A DNA stretch of 64,000 bases from Elymus sibiricus (taxonomy: Eukaryota > Streptophyta > Magnoliopsida > Poales > Poaceae). Under the pieces are notes generated by a model that saw only the letters and a list, made by a program, of their open reading frames with translations, ran no database searches and was not told the DNA's origin. The stretch covers positions 82,895,954 through 82,959,953 of the forward strand of contig CM077665.1 of NCBI GenBank assembly GCA_039707655.1. The letters are read 5' to 3'. The position numbers and the translations under genes are program-made. Below are positions 1-12,254 of this stretch, piece by piece; position 1 is the stretch's first letter; each line of letters begins with the position of its first letter.

Positions 1-315
1 TTGCGCCCTTATACTGTTTCGAGTCCGCTCAACAGTTTGGGTGGCTGCACTGAAACCACCAAAGTCTCTTGCCGGAAGCGGCCCCACTGGCAGGCTGCTA
101 AAGTCCCGCACCTAGCGCTCGTGGCAAGGGTGTGCGCGCCGGCAAGTTTCCAAATAAGCGTAGGGCGAATACATACAGAAGGAAATTAAGCAAGGGGAAT
201 AACATAGCGTTCATCCAGAGCATAGCAAGTTATATTACAATGATAGCTGTCGCGATTCTAACATAAGGCAATATTGTCTTTGACATGAAATGGCGGCGGC
301 AAGGAGTAAGAGCAG

Positions 316-3300
316 CTAATCCCGGCGATCGCCTTCGACTCTCTTCACTTGGCTTACCCTGTCAACGATGGGCGCGACAAGTTCTTCTGCCGCCTTGAGA
401 TTTGCATCCTTCAGCAGGCGGTCAAAGACGTTGGCGAGGTTGATGCCGGGATTCCTGTATACCACCTTGGTGAGCACCTTGCGAAGGACAGCTTGGCAGA
501 GCTTGCGGGACTCGCTAGCCAGATGAGCTGTTCGGTCAGAATGGAGCTGCTCCAGGGCTGCAAGCACACGGTCGAAGAACATGGTCAGCTTGGCGCTCGG
601 GGACACCCTGTCATCAAGAGGTTGACTGTGACCTTGCAGACCCATGGTGGACAGTTGTGCGGCAAGCTTCTCCGCGACATCGGCAAGCTTCTCGGTCCAG
701 ATTTGCACTCCCTGCACATAGTCGTTGTGGGCAGCGGTAGCGTTCTTGACCAGCTCCTCCTCGTCCCGGAGACTTTTGATCAGGGTCTTCTCTCGATCCT
801 TGGCGGTCCCCAGAGTTTCCTCCAGCGTGGACAACTTCATCTTCAGATCTTCGATTGATTCATTAGCTGAAGAGAGCTGTTTGGTCTTGTCAGACACAGC
901 AACTTGGGCCTCCATGTGGCTGTGGAGAGCTTTATCTCTCTCGGTCTTGAGTGCTAAGATCTGCTTGCCGTGTTCCTCAAGATCTACTTCCAGCTTCTTC
1001 ACCCTATCGGCAAGCTCGTCCCTGGCGGCCTCTGCAGCCTTGGCGGCATCGACAGCCTCCTTCAGCTTGCCGGCGTGGTCTGTGGTTAGGGCCTCGAGTG
1101 TCTCTTTGTGCTTCTGCTCCAGATCTTGGGTCCGCTGTGCGACAAGCCTCTCGATCTCCTCGTCCTTGGCGCGGAGCTTGCCGGCGAGCGCCTTCTCTCG
1201 AGCTTCAAGTTCTTCGTCATGAGCTTTAAGTTCAATGCGAAGCTCGTTCAGGCATGCTTCGTCTGCAGCAGCTTGCTGTTTGGCCTCCTCCTGTGCTTTT
1301 TCAACATCGGACTGCTTCAGGAGGAGATCATTCCATCTTTGGCTCAGCTGCTCTTGGCCTAACCTCAACTCCTGATAAGCTTCGGCAAACCAGCCTTGAG
1401 TCTCTTCAACACGCTTCTGGAAATCTGCCTCCACCTTGTCGGCAACTGCTGCCCTGGAGTCTAGCTTTTCCTTTCGAGCGCGATGGAGTGCTTGGAGCTT
1501 CCGGTAGTTGTCGTTCATGGCCTGAAGAAGTTTCTCCTCTTCAGTCTTGCTGCCGCTGGCACTTGGCTCGCTAACGATGTCGAGTCCGGCAGCGGCGATG
1601 GCGTCCTCATCAAAAACCTCCCCTTCAGTTGGCGCCCTAGTGCCTGCCGCGCCGGGGATGCTGACGAACAAGTTATCGCCGATCTTGAGGTACCTGCTTG
1701 ACGAAGGAGCTTCGGATGTTGATGGCTATTCCTCAACAGCCGCCTTCCCGACAGCTGGGGGCTCTGTGTCCGGCGTAGCGCCTGTCGCTCCTACGGCAGG
1801 GATGCCGTCAGTACGGTCACTAGCCTCCTCGTCGTCCCTCTCGGGAGACTCCTTGGCGGACTCAGCAGCAGCATCTTCGGCGGCCTTAGCGGCAGCGTTC
1901 CTGGCGGTTTCCTCGGCAGTAATCTTGGCGGCTTCTTCAGCGGCAAGCCTATCGGCCTCGGCGGCAGCATCCATCTGCTCTGTCGAGGGAATGACTGAAG
2001 GCCAAGGAAACGATTTAAGACGAGATTGAGGAGGAAGTTCAAGAAGACAAAAAAGAAATAAAACCAAAGAATAAGTACCTGCGTCAACGTTGGTTGCTGG
2101 CGTAGAACTGCTTGTACCCGTGCTTGCCGGCTCTTCCTCGTCGCGATAGAGCACGCTAGAGGAAGTCCTTGCCGGCGATTCACCTCTGGGCGGTGTGGTT
2201 GACGGAGGCGGCATATCAGGGGTGGCCTCTGATGGTTCTCCTTGTCGCCGTTCTCCTCCTGCACGCCTGGCGATGTTAGCAGCAAAGATGCACACCTCGG
2301 CACTTGCCAGCGGGAAGCGAGTAATGGACTCACGCTGGGGGCTGCGCCGGGGGCTGAGACGAGGACTGCGTCGCGGGCTGGTCTCCAGGCTGGTGGTGGT
2401 CGTCTCTGGCGCACCTGAGGTGCTTGCCGGCGGCTCCCCGCTCGTCGAAACCTTCGCCCTCTTCGCCATCCTCTGCACCAAGGTTTCTACATCCCTGTGG
2501 AGACAGGCCAAAGCAAGGCAAATGGGTTAAGTAGAACCAAAAATTCAAAAGACAAAGGACATGGCAAGATCCTTACTCTTCTTCTTCTCCCGAGCTAAGG
2601 GCAGAGAGGTCAAAGGCGACTTCCACCATGGTAGCCGTGGGAGGTGGTGGAGGGGTGCTCCTGGGTCGCTTGGCCGCGGCAGGCACAGGTTGCCGAGGAG
2701 CTCCTTGTCGCTGCGTGGCCTTGCCGGCCGCCCCCTTGCCGGGGGCTGTACTACTTGAGGAAGCTTGGCGGACTGCGGCCTCAGAGGCGGCACTTCGAAG
2801 GGTGCGCCTACTCCTTGGTTTAAGGGTCGGGGCCTCCTCGTACAGTTCCTCCTCGGCGGCATCTTCAGCAGAAGGGCCCTTGGTTGACGTGCCGCCTTGT
2901 TCCTCTGCCGTCTCATCTTGCCCGACGAAGTCCTCATCCGGCAGCGTTTCCCCTCCGCTGGTTCTCCCTTCCACGAAGCCAACGCTGCCGGCCTCTGCGG
3001 CAAGATTGGCTTCCTCCACCCTGCTGGCAATGTATGCCACTTCCTGCTCAGTGGTGTCACGGATAAGGCCTTCTTCCTCGTGGATAGCCCTCTCCGTCAA
3101 GTTATCGAAGAATTGCTGCACTTGCTCTTCAGGTGGCTCAATCCAAGAACTGTCAAGGCTGTGGGCGTCAAATGCCGGCATCATAGCAATAATTGGGCCT
3201 AGAGAAGAGTTGTTGCACAGAGGGACTATGCTTGCCGGAAGCTTGCATACCACGTTGCCCCTGAACAATTTCTGGCAGAGAGCTGCGTGCTGCATAAGTG

Positions 3301-4126
3301 TCAGATTGCCGTTCAGCCCAGGGCGCAGCCTCATGATGTCTGCCGCATTCTTGAACTGCCAAGCTGGCCTCCCCTTGTTCTGCAAAGGGGCTATGCGCCG
3401 GCGAAGGAAGTCGGCGCCTATCATCTCCACTGAGAGCCCGGCGGTTCTGAGGCGATGGATTCTGGTGATAGCGACGGTGAGCTTCTTGTCGTCGGGATCA
3501 AGGGCGCTCCAGTCGTTGTTGCGCACTATCCTCGTTTCTCGCGGCAGGCAGAAAGGTTGAACCTCTGGTTTCTCTGTCTCCCGAACCCAGCACCATCTGG
3601 CCCGCCATTCATCCCATTTCTTGCAGAAATCTCCATCTGGGTAGACCTCCTTGGTTCCTGGCCGTGAGATCCAAGTGACGGAACCAGAAAGGACCTCGCC
3701 TTTCTCGATGCAAGGAATGAAGTAATGGCGGAAAAGGGCGGTGCTAGGAACCACTCCGGCAAAGTTTTCGCAAAGGTGAGCGAAAACAGACATGCATGTC
3801 ACGGCATTTGGTGTGAAATCCAAGAGTTGGAAGCCATAGGTGAGCATGATGTCGTTGAAGAAATCAGAGAAAGGGGGACAGAGTCCGCAGTAGAAATAAT
3901 CGGCAAAGAAATGGTATTTGTTCGGGCTGCCACTGGAAGAACCTGGGCTCACGGCGGTGGCCGGATGCGCTATCGTCTCTGTCGCCCACATGAACTGATA
4001 CCGCTCCTTCAGTGCGGCCGCATCAAGAGCCGGAGGGAAAACGACATACTCCTTCCGCATCTTCGCCATCTTGTTCTCCGAGACGGCGGCGTCCACCTCC
4101 TTGCCCCTGCTTGCTTTGGGCGGCAT
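316..4126 (-). CDS. Antisense extra ORF (putative gypsy-type transposon domain protein), three exons, one in-frame TAG
   Basis: The gene reads leftward from an ATG at 4126-4124. Exons are 4126-2577, 2494-2079 and 1994-316. Intron 1 has donor GTAAGG and acceptor CCACAG; intron 2 has donor GTACTT and acceptor TTCAG. Both junctions keep the frame, giving about 1,214 codons. The N-terminal 65-300 residues resemble the plant domain called putative gypsy-type transposon (PF04195), with a motif around FFADYFYCGLCPPFSDFFND. The middle is low-complexity and rich in S, P, T, R and A. Exon 3 encodes a long heptad-rich coiled coil before a short conserved-looking end. An in-frame TAG at 1728-1726 interrupts exon 3; the frame is open on both sides, so it is a point lesion or a read-through codon. 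Its function is unknown. A gag-like or structural role is possible but not shown. Confidence 0.75.
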
Positions 4127-4681
4127 GGCGGCGATGGGAGACGGAAGCTGAGGGCGGAGAAGGCGAGGAGGCGGCGGATGAGAGGGGGGAGCTCTGTTTC
4201 GACTCGAGGAAGAAGACGGTGGCGGTTCCCCGATTGGAAAAGGCAAGAGGTAAATGAGCAGCGCCTCTGCGGATTCCTTTTTATGGAGAGAACGCGAGGC
4301 CGCCTCTTTACTAAAATAATATTGAAACGCTTCGCAAAAGCGCCGTTGTAACGGCCGCGCTGCGCACATCCCCCACGACCCGCATTCAATGGGCGTCATG
4401 GGCGGCGCAGTAAAAGGAATGATTACGGTGGATAACTCCTGCCACGCGTGCCCGTGCACTGTTTGGGCCTGGCCCAACAACGCCTCGCACCCGTGTATGG
4501 CCCAGGCCCGGGGGATCCTGTCAGTGCACTAAGGATTGGGTCCTTTAGTACCCCATACTTGTGCACGGGCAGTTGTAGCCACGCAGGCGGCAAGGCTTGC
4601 TGGGAGGCAACCAAATGCAAGTTCATAAAGTCAAGAAGGCATCCAAGACAAGGCAATAATCAAAAGATAGAAGACTGGAGG

Positions 4682-5285
4682 CTGGTCCCCTGGCAAGATC
4701 TTGCCGGGATGACGTGCAGCCCCGGCAAGGGTCGCCCCCGGCAAGCCCTCGCTGCCCTGTCACCGCTCCAATGCAGTGATCAGCTTGTCCTTTAGCTGTT
4801 GTCCTCTTGGTAACGTGTCAGGTGCTAGCGGTGGACGGGCTTAAGCGGTGCGATGGGACGGCCCCTTTTTCCAGCCCCAAGACGCTAAGGGACACCTCAA
4901 CGGAGCATTTAATGTTCTTGTCTTAAACCGTCAGTGTTAGGTATGGTAGCACTGTAGTTACTTTTACACCTCATGTATGCACTGTGCGCCACTGTTGGTG
5001 ACCCCTTTGAAGGTATAAAAGGAGGCCCAAGGCGTAGCTACAGGGGGATCGGAGCTTCGAGAGCTCATTCTGCATGTGTAGCTGCTAAATACTGTAGCGC
5101 TCCCAGGACTTGAGCCAGAACACCCTTAATACAGCCAGACAGGAGTAGGGTTTTACGCATCTTTGCGGCCCGAACCTGGGTAAAATCCCTGCGTGTTGAT
5201 CATCAGATCCGCTCTCTGTGCAAACCTTCTCCCTGCCAAATCGTAAAGGGATCCTCCGGGTCCCATAGGTGTCGTTTCTCCAACA
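4682..5285 (+). repeat. 3' LTR of the Tat-like element (left boundary uncertain)
   Basis: The right boundary, ..ccaaca at 5285, is supported by the junction with a recognisable LTR copy of another family. The left boundary is not resolved. The best purine-rich tract is at 4661-4680, followed by tggtcccc at 4682; tgttgtcc at 4798 is an alternative. The segment contains a TATA box and the cccgaacctggg U5 motif. Confidence 0.45.
5014..5020 (+). promoter_or_regulatory. TATA box of the Tat-like LTR
   Basis: The sequence tataaaa, in the context aggtataaaaggag, lies about 270 bp before the LTR end. That is the usual place for a U3/R promoter in a plant LTR. Confidence 0.65.
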
Positions 5286-5827
5286 CATACCCTCAGCCCC
5301 GAGGGTGAACTACTCCCTCCTCGTCATGGAGACCACCGGGATGATGAAGATGGCCTCCGGTGATGGTTTCCCCCTCCGGCAGGGTGCCGGAACGGACTCC
5401 CGATTGGTTTTTCGTGGCTACAGAGGCTTGCGGCGGCGGAACTCCCGATCTAGGTTTCTTTCTGGGGGTTTTGGGATTTATAGGAGTGCTTGGCGTTGGA
5501 ATCATGTCAGGGGGACTCCCGAGGGACCCACAAGCTAGGGGGGCGCGCCCTAGGGGGGGCCGCGCCCCCCAGGCTTGTGACCACCTCGGGATGCCTCTCC
5601 GGTATCTTTTTGCGCCAGTATTTTTTATATTTTCCAAAATATTCTCCGTAAATTTTCAGCCTATTCCGAGAACTTTTATTTCTGCACAAAAAACGACACC
5701 ATGGTAGTTCTGCTGAAAACAGTGTCAGTCCGGGTTAGTTCTAATAAAATCATACCAAAATCATATCAAATTATTGTAAACATGGCATGAATACTTCATA
5801 AATTATAGATACGTTGGAGACATATCA
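5286..5827 (-). repeat. Partial minus-strand LTR, same family as element N
   Basis: On the minus strand it starts TGATATGTCTCCAACG at 5827. It matches, with scattered differences, the outer third of the complete LTRs at 32483-33011 and 39065-39589. The inner two thirds are missing because the Tat-like element abuts it at 5285. The right flank is not the polypurine tract seen beside N's 3' LTR. This was therefore probably the 5' LTR of an element extending to the left, with gctac (5828-5832) as its likely target duplication. Confidence 0.75.
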
Positions 5828-6505
5828 GCTACCTTGTGACCGGCTTGGGGGTTGGGACCTTGTCTCGTCGTAGCTCGAACCGCGTCATCCACGCCGAGCA
5901 TATTCACCAGCTAAGTCGCTTTCATGCTCAAATTTCTTAAGTTTGTAAATTTTTGTTCGGTTCAACCGAGTGTTATGTTTTTGTTTCAAAACAAGAATTT
6001 TCTTTGTTAAAAATGTTGTTTGTTCAAAAAACAACTTTCTTTACCCAATTTAACAGGGGGCTCTTAAATTTATATGAGCCGTTTTATAATAAATGTTATC
6101 TTCTTGGTCGTTGCAAAGTCTTTTTCTACTACTCCTTTTTCCGACGCTAGTGTGCGGTCAATAGCCGGATAGTCTGGTTTCTTTCTAAAGCCGCTCGAGT
6201 TTAGTTCGCTAAACAGGCCTCGGAGAAACACTCCACCTTCGGGATATGGAGGTTGAAGCCAAAGGCTGGCCCGCTTGGAGTCCGGAGATCGGATGTATCA
6301 CGTTAAAGCACGACCGAAGCACAAATTAAATTTTAGACCAATTTCGGATTGGCACAATTTTCGTTTATCTAAACATAAAGTTTTTGCATAAGTTTTTTGG
6401 TTTTTCCAAGCATAACTCTCGCAGTACAACGCTAGATGCATCTCACGCATTGGCAATATTAAAGGGGTTCTGCGGTTAGCACCGAACCCACCAAACACGG
6501 AGGTA
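5828..6505 (+). mobile_element. Internal fragment of gypsy element X (left piece)
   Basis: Non-coding here. It continues at 28047 after the Athila insertion, as shown by the shared duplication aggta (6501-6505 and 28047-28051). Its text, rich in tcgg and cggctt, has the same character as the repeat-rich 3' region at 28047-30470. I see no ORF of interest. Confidence 0.6.
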
Positions 6506-8027
6506 TGATACGTCCATTTTGCATCATGCTTTTATATTGATATTTATTGCATTATGGGCTGTTATTACACATTATGGTACAATACTTATGCCTTTTCTCT
6601 CTTATTTTACAAGGTTTACATGAAGAGGGAGAATGTCGGCAGCTGGAATTCTGGACTGGAAAAGGAGCAAATATGAGAGACCTATTCTGCACAACTCCAA
6701 AAGTCCTGAAAAGTTACGGAGAATTATTTTGGAATATATAAAAAATATTGGGCGAAAGAAATACCAAAGGGGACCCACCAGGAGGTCACAAGCCAGGGGG
6801 CGCGCCCTACCCCCCTGGGCGCGCCCTTGTGGCTTGTGGGCACCCTGGCAGGCCTCCGGTGCCCATCTTCTGCTATATGGAGGGTTTTGATCTGAAAAAA
6901 TCAGAAGAGAGCTTTCGGGATGAAACGCCGCCGTCTCGAGGCGGAACATGGGCAGAACCAATCTAGGGCTCCGGCGGAGCTGTTCTGCCGGGAAACTTCC
7001 CTCCCGGAGGGGGAAATCGAAGCCATCGTCATCACCAACGATCCACTCATCGAGAGGGGGTCAATCTCCATCAACATCTTCACCAGCACCATCTCCTCTC
7101 CAAACCCTAGTTCATCTCTTGTATCCGATCTTTGTCTCAAAACCTCAGACTGGTACCTGTGGTTTGCTAGTAGTGTTGATTACTCCCTATAGTTGATGCT
7201 AGTTGGTTTACTTGGTGGAAGATCTTATGTTCAGATCCTTAATGATAATTAATACTCCTCTAATTATGAGTATGAATATGCTTAGTGAGTAGTTACGTTT
7301 GTTCCTGAGGACATGGGATAAGTCTTGTTATAAGTAATCATGTGAATTTGGTATTCGTTCGATATTTTGATGAGATGTATGTTGTCTCTCCTCTAGTGGT
7401 GTTATGTGAACGTCGACTACATGACACTTCACCATTATTTGGGCCTAAGGGAAGGCATTGGGAAGTAATAAGTAGATGATGGGTTGCTAGAGTGACAGAA
7501 GCTTAAACCCTAGTTTATGCGTTGCTTCGTAAGGGGCTGATTTGGATCCATATGTTTCATGATATGGTTAGATTTATCTTAATTCTTCTTTCGTAGTTGC
7601 GGATGCTTGCGAGAGAGGTTAATCATAAGTGGGAGGCTTGTCCAAGTAAGGACAGCACCCAAGCACCGGTCCACCCACATATCAAATTATCAAAGTGACG
7701 AACGCGAATCATATGAGCATGATGAAAACTAGCTTGACAGAAATTCCCATGTGTCCTCGGGAGCGCTTTGCTTTATATAAGAGTTTGTCCAGGCTTGTCC
7801 TTTGCTACAAAAAGGATTGGGCCACCTTGCTACACCTTTGCTACATTTGTTACTTGCAATCCGTTACGAATTATCTTATCACAAAACTATTTGTTACCGA
7901 TAATTTCAGTGCTTGCAGAGAATACCTTACTGAAAACCGATTGTCATTTCCTTTTGCTCCTCGTTGGGTTCGACACTCTTACTTATGGAAAGGACTACGA
8001 TAGATCCCCTATACTTGTGGGTCATCA
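6506..8027 (+). repeat. 5' LTR of the Athila element
   Basis: This 1,522-bp direct repeat of 26522-28046 has TG..CA ends. A TATA-like tatataaaaa lies at 6735-6745 and a strong GC-rich hairpin at 6787-6838 in the presumed transcribed leader. The sequence changes to internal DNA at agattcttttctgg. Confidence 0.95.
6735..6743 (+). promoter_or_regulatory. TATA box of the Athila 5' LTR
   Basis: The sequence tatataaaa lies about 230 bp into the LTR. The same motif sits at the equivalent place in the 3' LTR (about 26752). Confidence 0.6.
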
Positions 8028-8038
8028 AGATTCTTTTC

Positions 8039-8056
8039 TGGCGCCGTTGCCGGGGA
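8039..8056 (+). other. Primer binding site, complementary to tRNA-Asp
   Basis: The sequence tggcgccgttgccgggga starts 11 bp after the 5' LTR. It complements the 3' end of plant tRNA-Asp with its CCA tail. The same site occurs beside element N's 5' LTR. tRNA-Asp priming is typical of Athila-type elements. Confidence 0.9.
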
Positions 8057-8133
8057 GTGAAGCGCCTCTGGTGAGTGGAACTTGGTAAGGAAAAATTTAT
8101 ATAGTGTGCTGAAATTTACTGTCACTTGTTACT

Positions 8134-9849
8134 ATGGAAAATATTCCTTTGAGGGGCTTGTTCGGGGTATCTTCACCCCGATCGGAAGCACAAAGAGATG
8201 CTCCTCAACCTATTGCACCTACTGAAAATATTTATTATGAAATCCCTTCGGGTATGATAGAGAAACTGCTAGCTAATCCTTATGCAGGAGATGGAACACT
8301 ACATCCTAATTTGCATCTAATCTATGTGGATGAAGTTTGTGGATTATTTAAGCTTGTAGGTTTGCCCAAGGATGATGTCAAGAAGAAGGTCTTTCCTTTA
8401 TCTTTGAAGGAGAAGGCATTGACATGGTATAGGCTATGTGCTGATATTGGATCATGGAACTACAACCGATTGAAATTGGAATTTCATCAGAAGTTTTATC
8501 CTATGCATCTGGTTCATCGTGATCGGAATTATATTTATAATTTTTGGCCTCGTGAAGGAGAAAGTATCGCTCAAGCTTGGGGGAGGCTTAAGTCAATGTT
8601 ATATTAATGCCCCAATCATGAGCTCCCAAGAGAAATTATTATTCAGAATTTTTATGCTCGGCTTTCTCGTAATGATCAATCCATGCTCGATACTTCTTGT
8701 ACTGGTTCCTTTATGAAGAAAGATATTGAATTCAAATGGGACTTATTGGAAAGAATTAAATGCAACTCTGAAGATTGGGAACTCGACGAAGGTAAGGAGT
8801 CAGGTATAAACCTTAAGTTTGATTGTGTTAAAACCTTTATAGACACCGATGCTTTTAGTGAATTTAGCACTAAATATGGACTTGACTCTGAGATAGTAGC
8901 TTCTTTCTGTGAATATTTTGCTGCTCATGTTGATCTCCCTAAGGAGAAGTGGTTTAAATATCATCCTCCCATTGAAGTGAAAGTAGTTGAACCTATTAAA
9001 GTTGAAGAAGAAACTATTATTTATAATGTTGATCCTATTATTCCTACTGCTTATATTGAGAAACCACCCTTCCCTGTTAGAATAAAGGAACATGCTAAAG
9101 CTTCAACTGTGGTTCGTAAGAGTTATACTAGAACACCTACACCCCCTGAACAAATCAAAGTTGAACCTAGTATTGCTATGGTTAAAGATCTCTTGGTTGA
9201 TAATATTGATGGGCATGTTATTCATTTTTGTGATGAAGCTGCTAGAATTGCTAGACCTGATACTAAAGATAAACATAGACCTATTGTTGGCATGCATGTT
9301 GTTTCTGTTAAAATAGGAGATCATTGTTATCATGGCTTGTGTGATGTGGGTGCTAGTGTGAGTGCAATTCCCTTCACCTTATATCAAGAAATTATGAATG
9401 ATATTGCACCAGCTGAATTAGAGGAAATTGATGTTACCATTAAGCTTGCTAATAGAGATACTATATCACCAGTTGGGATTGTTAGAGATGTTGAAGTCTT
9501 GTGTGGGAAAATAAAGTATCCTACTGATTTTCTTGTTCTTGGTTCCCCACAAGATGATTTTTGTCCCATTATATTTGGTAGACCTTTCTTGAATATTGTT
9601 AATGCTAAGATAGATTGTGAGAAAGAAACTGTTACTGTGAGTTTTGGGGATGTGTCTCATGAGTTCAATTTCTCTAAATTTCGTAGACAACCCCATGACA
9701 AAGAATTGCCTAGTAAAGATGAAATTATTGGTCTTGCTTCTATTGTTGTGCCTCCTACTGATCCCTTAGAACAATATTTGCTAGACCATGAAAATGATAT
9801 GCATATGAATGAAATGAATGAAATTGATAAGATTTTCTTTGATCAGTAG
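8134..9849 (+). pseudogene. gag-pro: Athila gag and protease region, interrupted by an in-frame TAA
   Basis: The frame begins at ATG 8134 with a retrotransposon gag-like domain; the ALTWYR motif is near residue 97 and REGESIAQAWGRLK near residue 145. A TAA at 8605-8607 stops it, but the same frame continues to 9846. The second part is acidic and lysine-rich. From about 9290 it carries a retropepsin-like aspartic protease with D-V-G-A-S at 9342-9356 and a downstream IIFGRPFL motif. No CCHC knuckle is visible between gag and protease, and the gag is short for the lineage, so a central segment may be lost. A TAG at 9847-9849 separates it from pol, still in the same frame. Confidence 0.85.
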
Positions 9850-11416
9850 CCTATTTTGAAACACAACCTGCCTGTTGAAATACTTGGGGATCCTCCTCCA
9901 CCCAAGGGTGATCCCGTGTTTGAGCTTAAACAATTACCGGATACTCTGAAATATGCTTATCTTGATGAAAAGGAGATATATCCTGTTATTATTAGTGCTA
10001 ACCTTTCAGAGCATGAGGAAAAGAGATTATTGAAAACTCTGAGGAAGCACCGTGCTGCTATTGGATATACTCTTGATGATCTTAAGGGCATTAGTCCCAC
10101 TCTATGTCAGCATAAAATTAATATGGAGTCTGATGCTAAACTAGTTGTTGATCACCAACGACGGTTAAATCCCAAAATGAAAGAAGTGGTAAGAAATGAA
10201 ATACTAAAGCTTCTGGAGGCAGGTATAATTTATCCTATTGCTGATAGTAGATGGGTTAGTCCCGTTCATTGTGTTCCTAAGAAAGGAGGTATCACCGTTG
10301 TTCCTAATGATAAAAATGAATTGATCCCGCAAAGAATTGTTACAGGATATAGAATGGTAATTGATTTTAGGAAATTAAATAAAGCTACTAGGAAAGATCA
10401 TTACCCTCTACCTTTTATTGGTCAAATGCTAGAAAGACTATCCAAACACACACATTTTTGCTTTCTAGATGGTTATTCTGGTTTCTCTCAAATACCTGTG
10501 TCAAAAGAGGATCAAGAAAAGACAACTTTTACTTGTCCTTTCGGTACCTTTGCTTATAGACGTATGCCTTTTGGTTTATGCAATGCACCTGCTACCTTTC
10601 AAAGATGTATGACTGCTATATTCTCTGACTTTTGTGAAAAGATTGTTGAGGTTTTCATGGATGATTTTTCCGTTTACGGAACTTCTTTTGATGATTGCTT
10701 GAGCAACCTTGATCGAGTTTTGCAGAGATGCGAAGAAACTAATCTTGTCTTGAATTGGGAAAAGTGCCACTTTATGGTTAATGAAGGTATTGTCTTGAGG
10801 CACAAAATCTCCGAAAGAGGTATTGAAGTTGATAAAGATAAAGTTGATGCTATTGAAAAAATGCCGTGTCCTACGGATATCAGAGGTATAAGAAGTTTCC
10901 TTGGTCATGCTGGTTTCTATAGGGGGTTTATTAAAGACTTCTCTAAGATTTCTAGGCCTCTCACTAATCTTTTGCAAAAAGTTGTTCCATTTGTTTTTTA
11001 TGATGATTGTGTAGAAGCATTTGAAATTCTTAAGAAAGCCTTGATTTCTGCACCTGTTGTTCAACCACCTGATTGGAACCTACCCTTTGAAATTATGTGT
11101 GATGCTAGTGATTATGCCGTTGGTGCTGTTCTAGGACAAAGAGTTGATAAGAAATTAAATGTTATCCATTATGCTAGTAAAACTCTAGACAGTGCTCAAA
11201 GAAACTATGCTACCACTGAAAAGGAGTTTTTAGCAGTTGTGTTTGCTTGTGATAAGTTCGGACCTTATATTGTTGATTCCAAAGTAACTGTTCACACTGA
11301 TCATGCTGCTATTAAATATCTTATGGAAAAGAAAGATGCTAAACCTAGGCTTATTAGATGGGTTCTTCTGCTATAACAATTTGATTTGCATATTATTGAT
11401 AGAAAGGGTGCTGAGA
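9850..11416 (+). pseudogene. pol: Athila pol: reverse transcriptase and RNase H, interrupted by CACTA-1
   Basis: It continues in the gag-protease frame after the TAG. RT motifs appear in order: the [12 protein letters not shown] fingers region, [24 protein letters not shown], the [19 protein letters not shown] thumb-side motif, and the catalytic FMDD at 10654-10665. The connection domain has [17 protein letters not shown]. RNase H shows [14 protein letters not shown] (first catalytic Asp near 11101), [11 protein letters not shown] and [14 protein letters not shown] at 11374-11376 interrupts the end. The frame then runs on to 11416, where CACTA-1 begins. After both CACTA copies are removed the frame continues at 14253 and 22828. 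Confidence 0.9.
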
Positions 11417-11454
11417 CACTAGTACAAAACAGGGCTTTGGTCCACCCTGAAAAG

Positions 11455-11815
11455 CCCATTAGTCCTGGTTCACTCACGAACCGGGACCCATGGGGGCATC
11501 GGTCCCGGTTCGTGAGGCCAGGGCGCCGGCCGGGCCTCGTCTGACCCCTTTGGTCCCGGTTCCAGACACGAACCGGGACCAATGCGCCTCGTGGGCCATT
11601 GGTCCCGGTTTGTGGCTGGAACCGGGACCAAATGGTGAGGCTTTAGTCCCGGTTTGTGGCTGGAACCGGGACCAAATGGTGAGGCTTTAGTCCCGGTTGG
11701 TAACACCAACCGGGACTAAAGGGGTTGAGGCTTTAGTCCCGGTTGGTGTTACCAACCGGGACTAAAGGTTGGACCTTTAGTCCCGGTTGGGGACACCAAC
11801 CGGGACTAAAGGGGT
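11455..11815. repeat. CACTA-1 left subterminal repeat array
   Basis: About ten copies, in both orientations, of a motif built on ggtcccggtt / aaccgggac, many paired as short palindromes such as ccggttggtgttaccaaccgg. In En/Spm-type elements such arrays bind the TNPA-like protein. Here that is inference from the family. Confidence 0.85.
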
Positions 11816-12254
11816 TCTGAAAGTTTTTTTTCCTGTTTTTACATTTGTTTTTTGTTTTTAGTTTCTGTTTTAAATTGCTTATATCTTTTAAGATATTTGA
11901 TGTTTTTGAGTGATTCTTTTTTGCATTAGACTCAAAATTTTGTCTAGTTTCTGTTTGTGCCATTAGTTTTCAAATTTGAATGGTTTAAATTTGAATTTGT
12001 TCAAATTTGCTTCAAACCCTAGATTGTGAATAACTTGAGTTTACAAATAGTTTTTAATTTAATTCTTTTTGCTCCTAGTCACGTGTTAGATTGTTGTCAC
12101 AGTAAGATTTATTTGGTTATTTTTAGAATAATTTAAATTAGGATTTTAATTAAAACAATACTGTTTTGCTTATATAGTTGTTTTAGTCATTTAATTGTTG
12201 TTTTTTATTATTTTTAGTTAGTTCTTTCTGTAGATTTTAACATGTTGTAGTATG

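Larger units (their letters stand above)
1..5285 (+). mobile_element. Tat-like Ty3/gypsy retrotransposon, 3' part with 3' LTR
   Basis: The right end is a plus-strand LTR: TATA box at 5014-5020, then a transcribed segment with the cccgaacctgggtaaa motif seen in the U5 of several grass gypsy LTRs, ending ctccaaca at 5285. Left of it lies a long ORF on the opposite strand. An antisense extra ORF between pol and the 3' LTR is known for grass Tat-lineage gypsy elements, so I read this as the 3' half of such an element. Its pol, 5' LTR and primer site lie left of the window. The element appears to have inserted into the minus-strand LTR that resumes at 5286, so 5286-5290 (catac) should be its target-site duplication. 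Positions 1-315 and 4127-4680 show no other coding signal. Confidence 0.7.

Noticed and set aside
349..1701. Several plus-strand ORFs opposite the antisense gene at 316-4126
   Set aside because: They mirror the codon pattern of the minus-strand coiled-coil exon, have no domain, and are interrupted, so they are shadows.
8039..8056. A tRNA-Asp gene fragment
   Set aside because: The match is to the complement of the tRNA 3' end only, including the CCA complement, directly after an LTR. It is a primer site.
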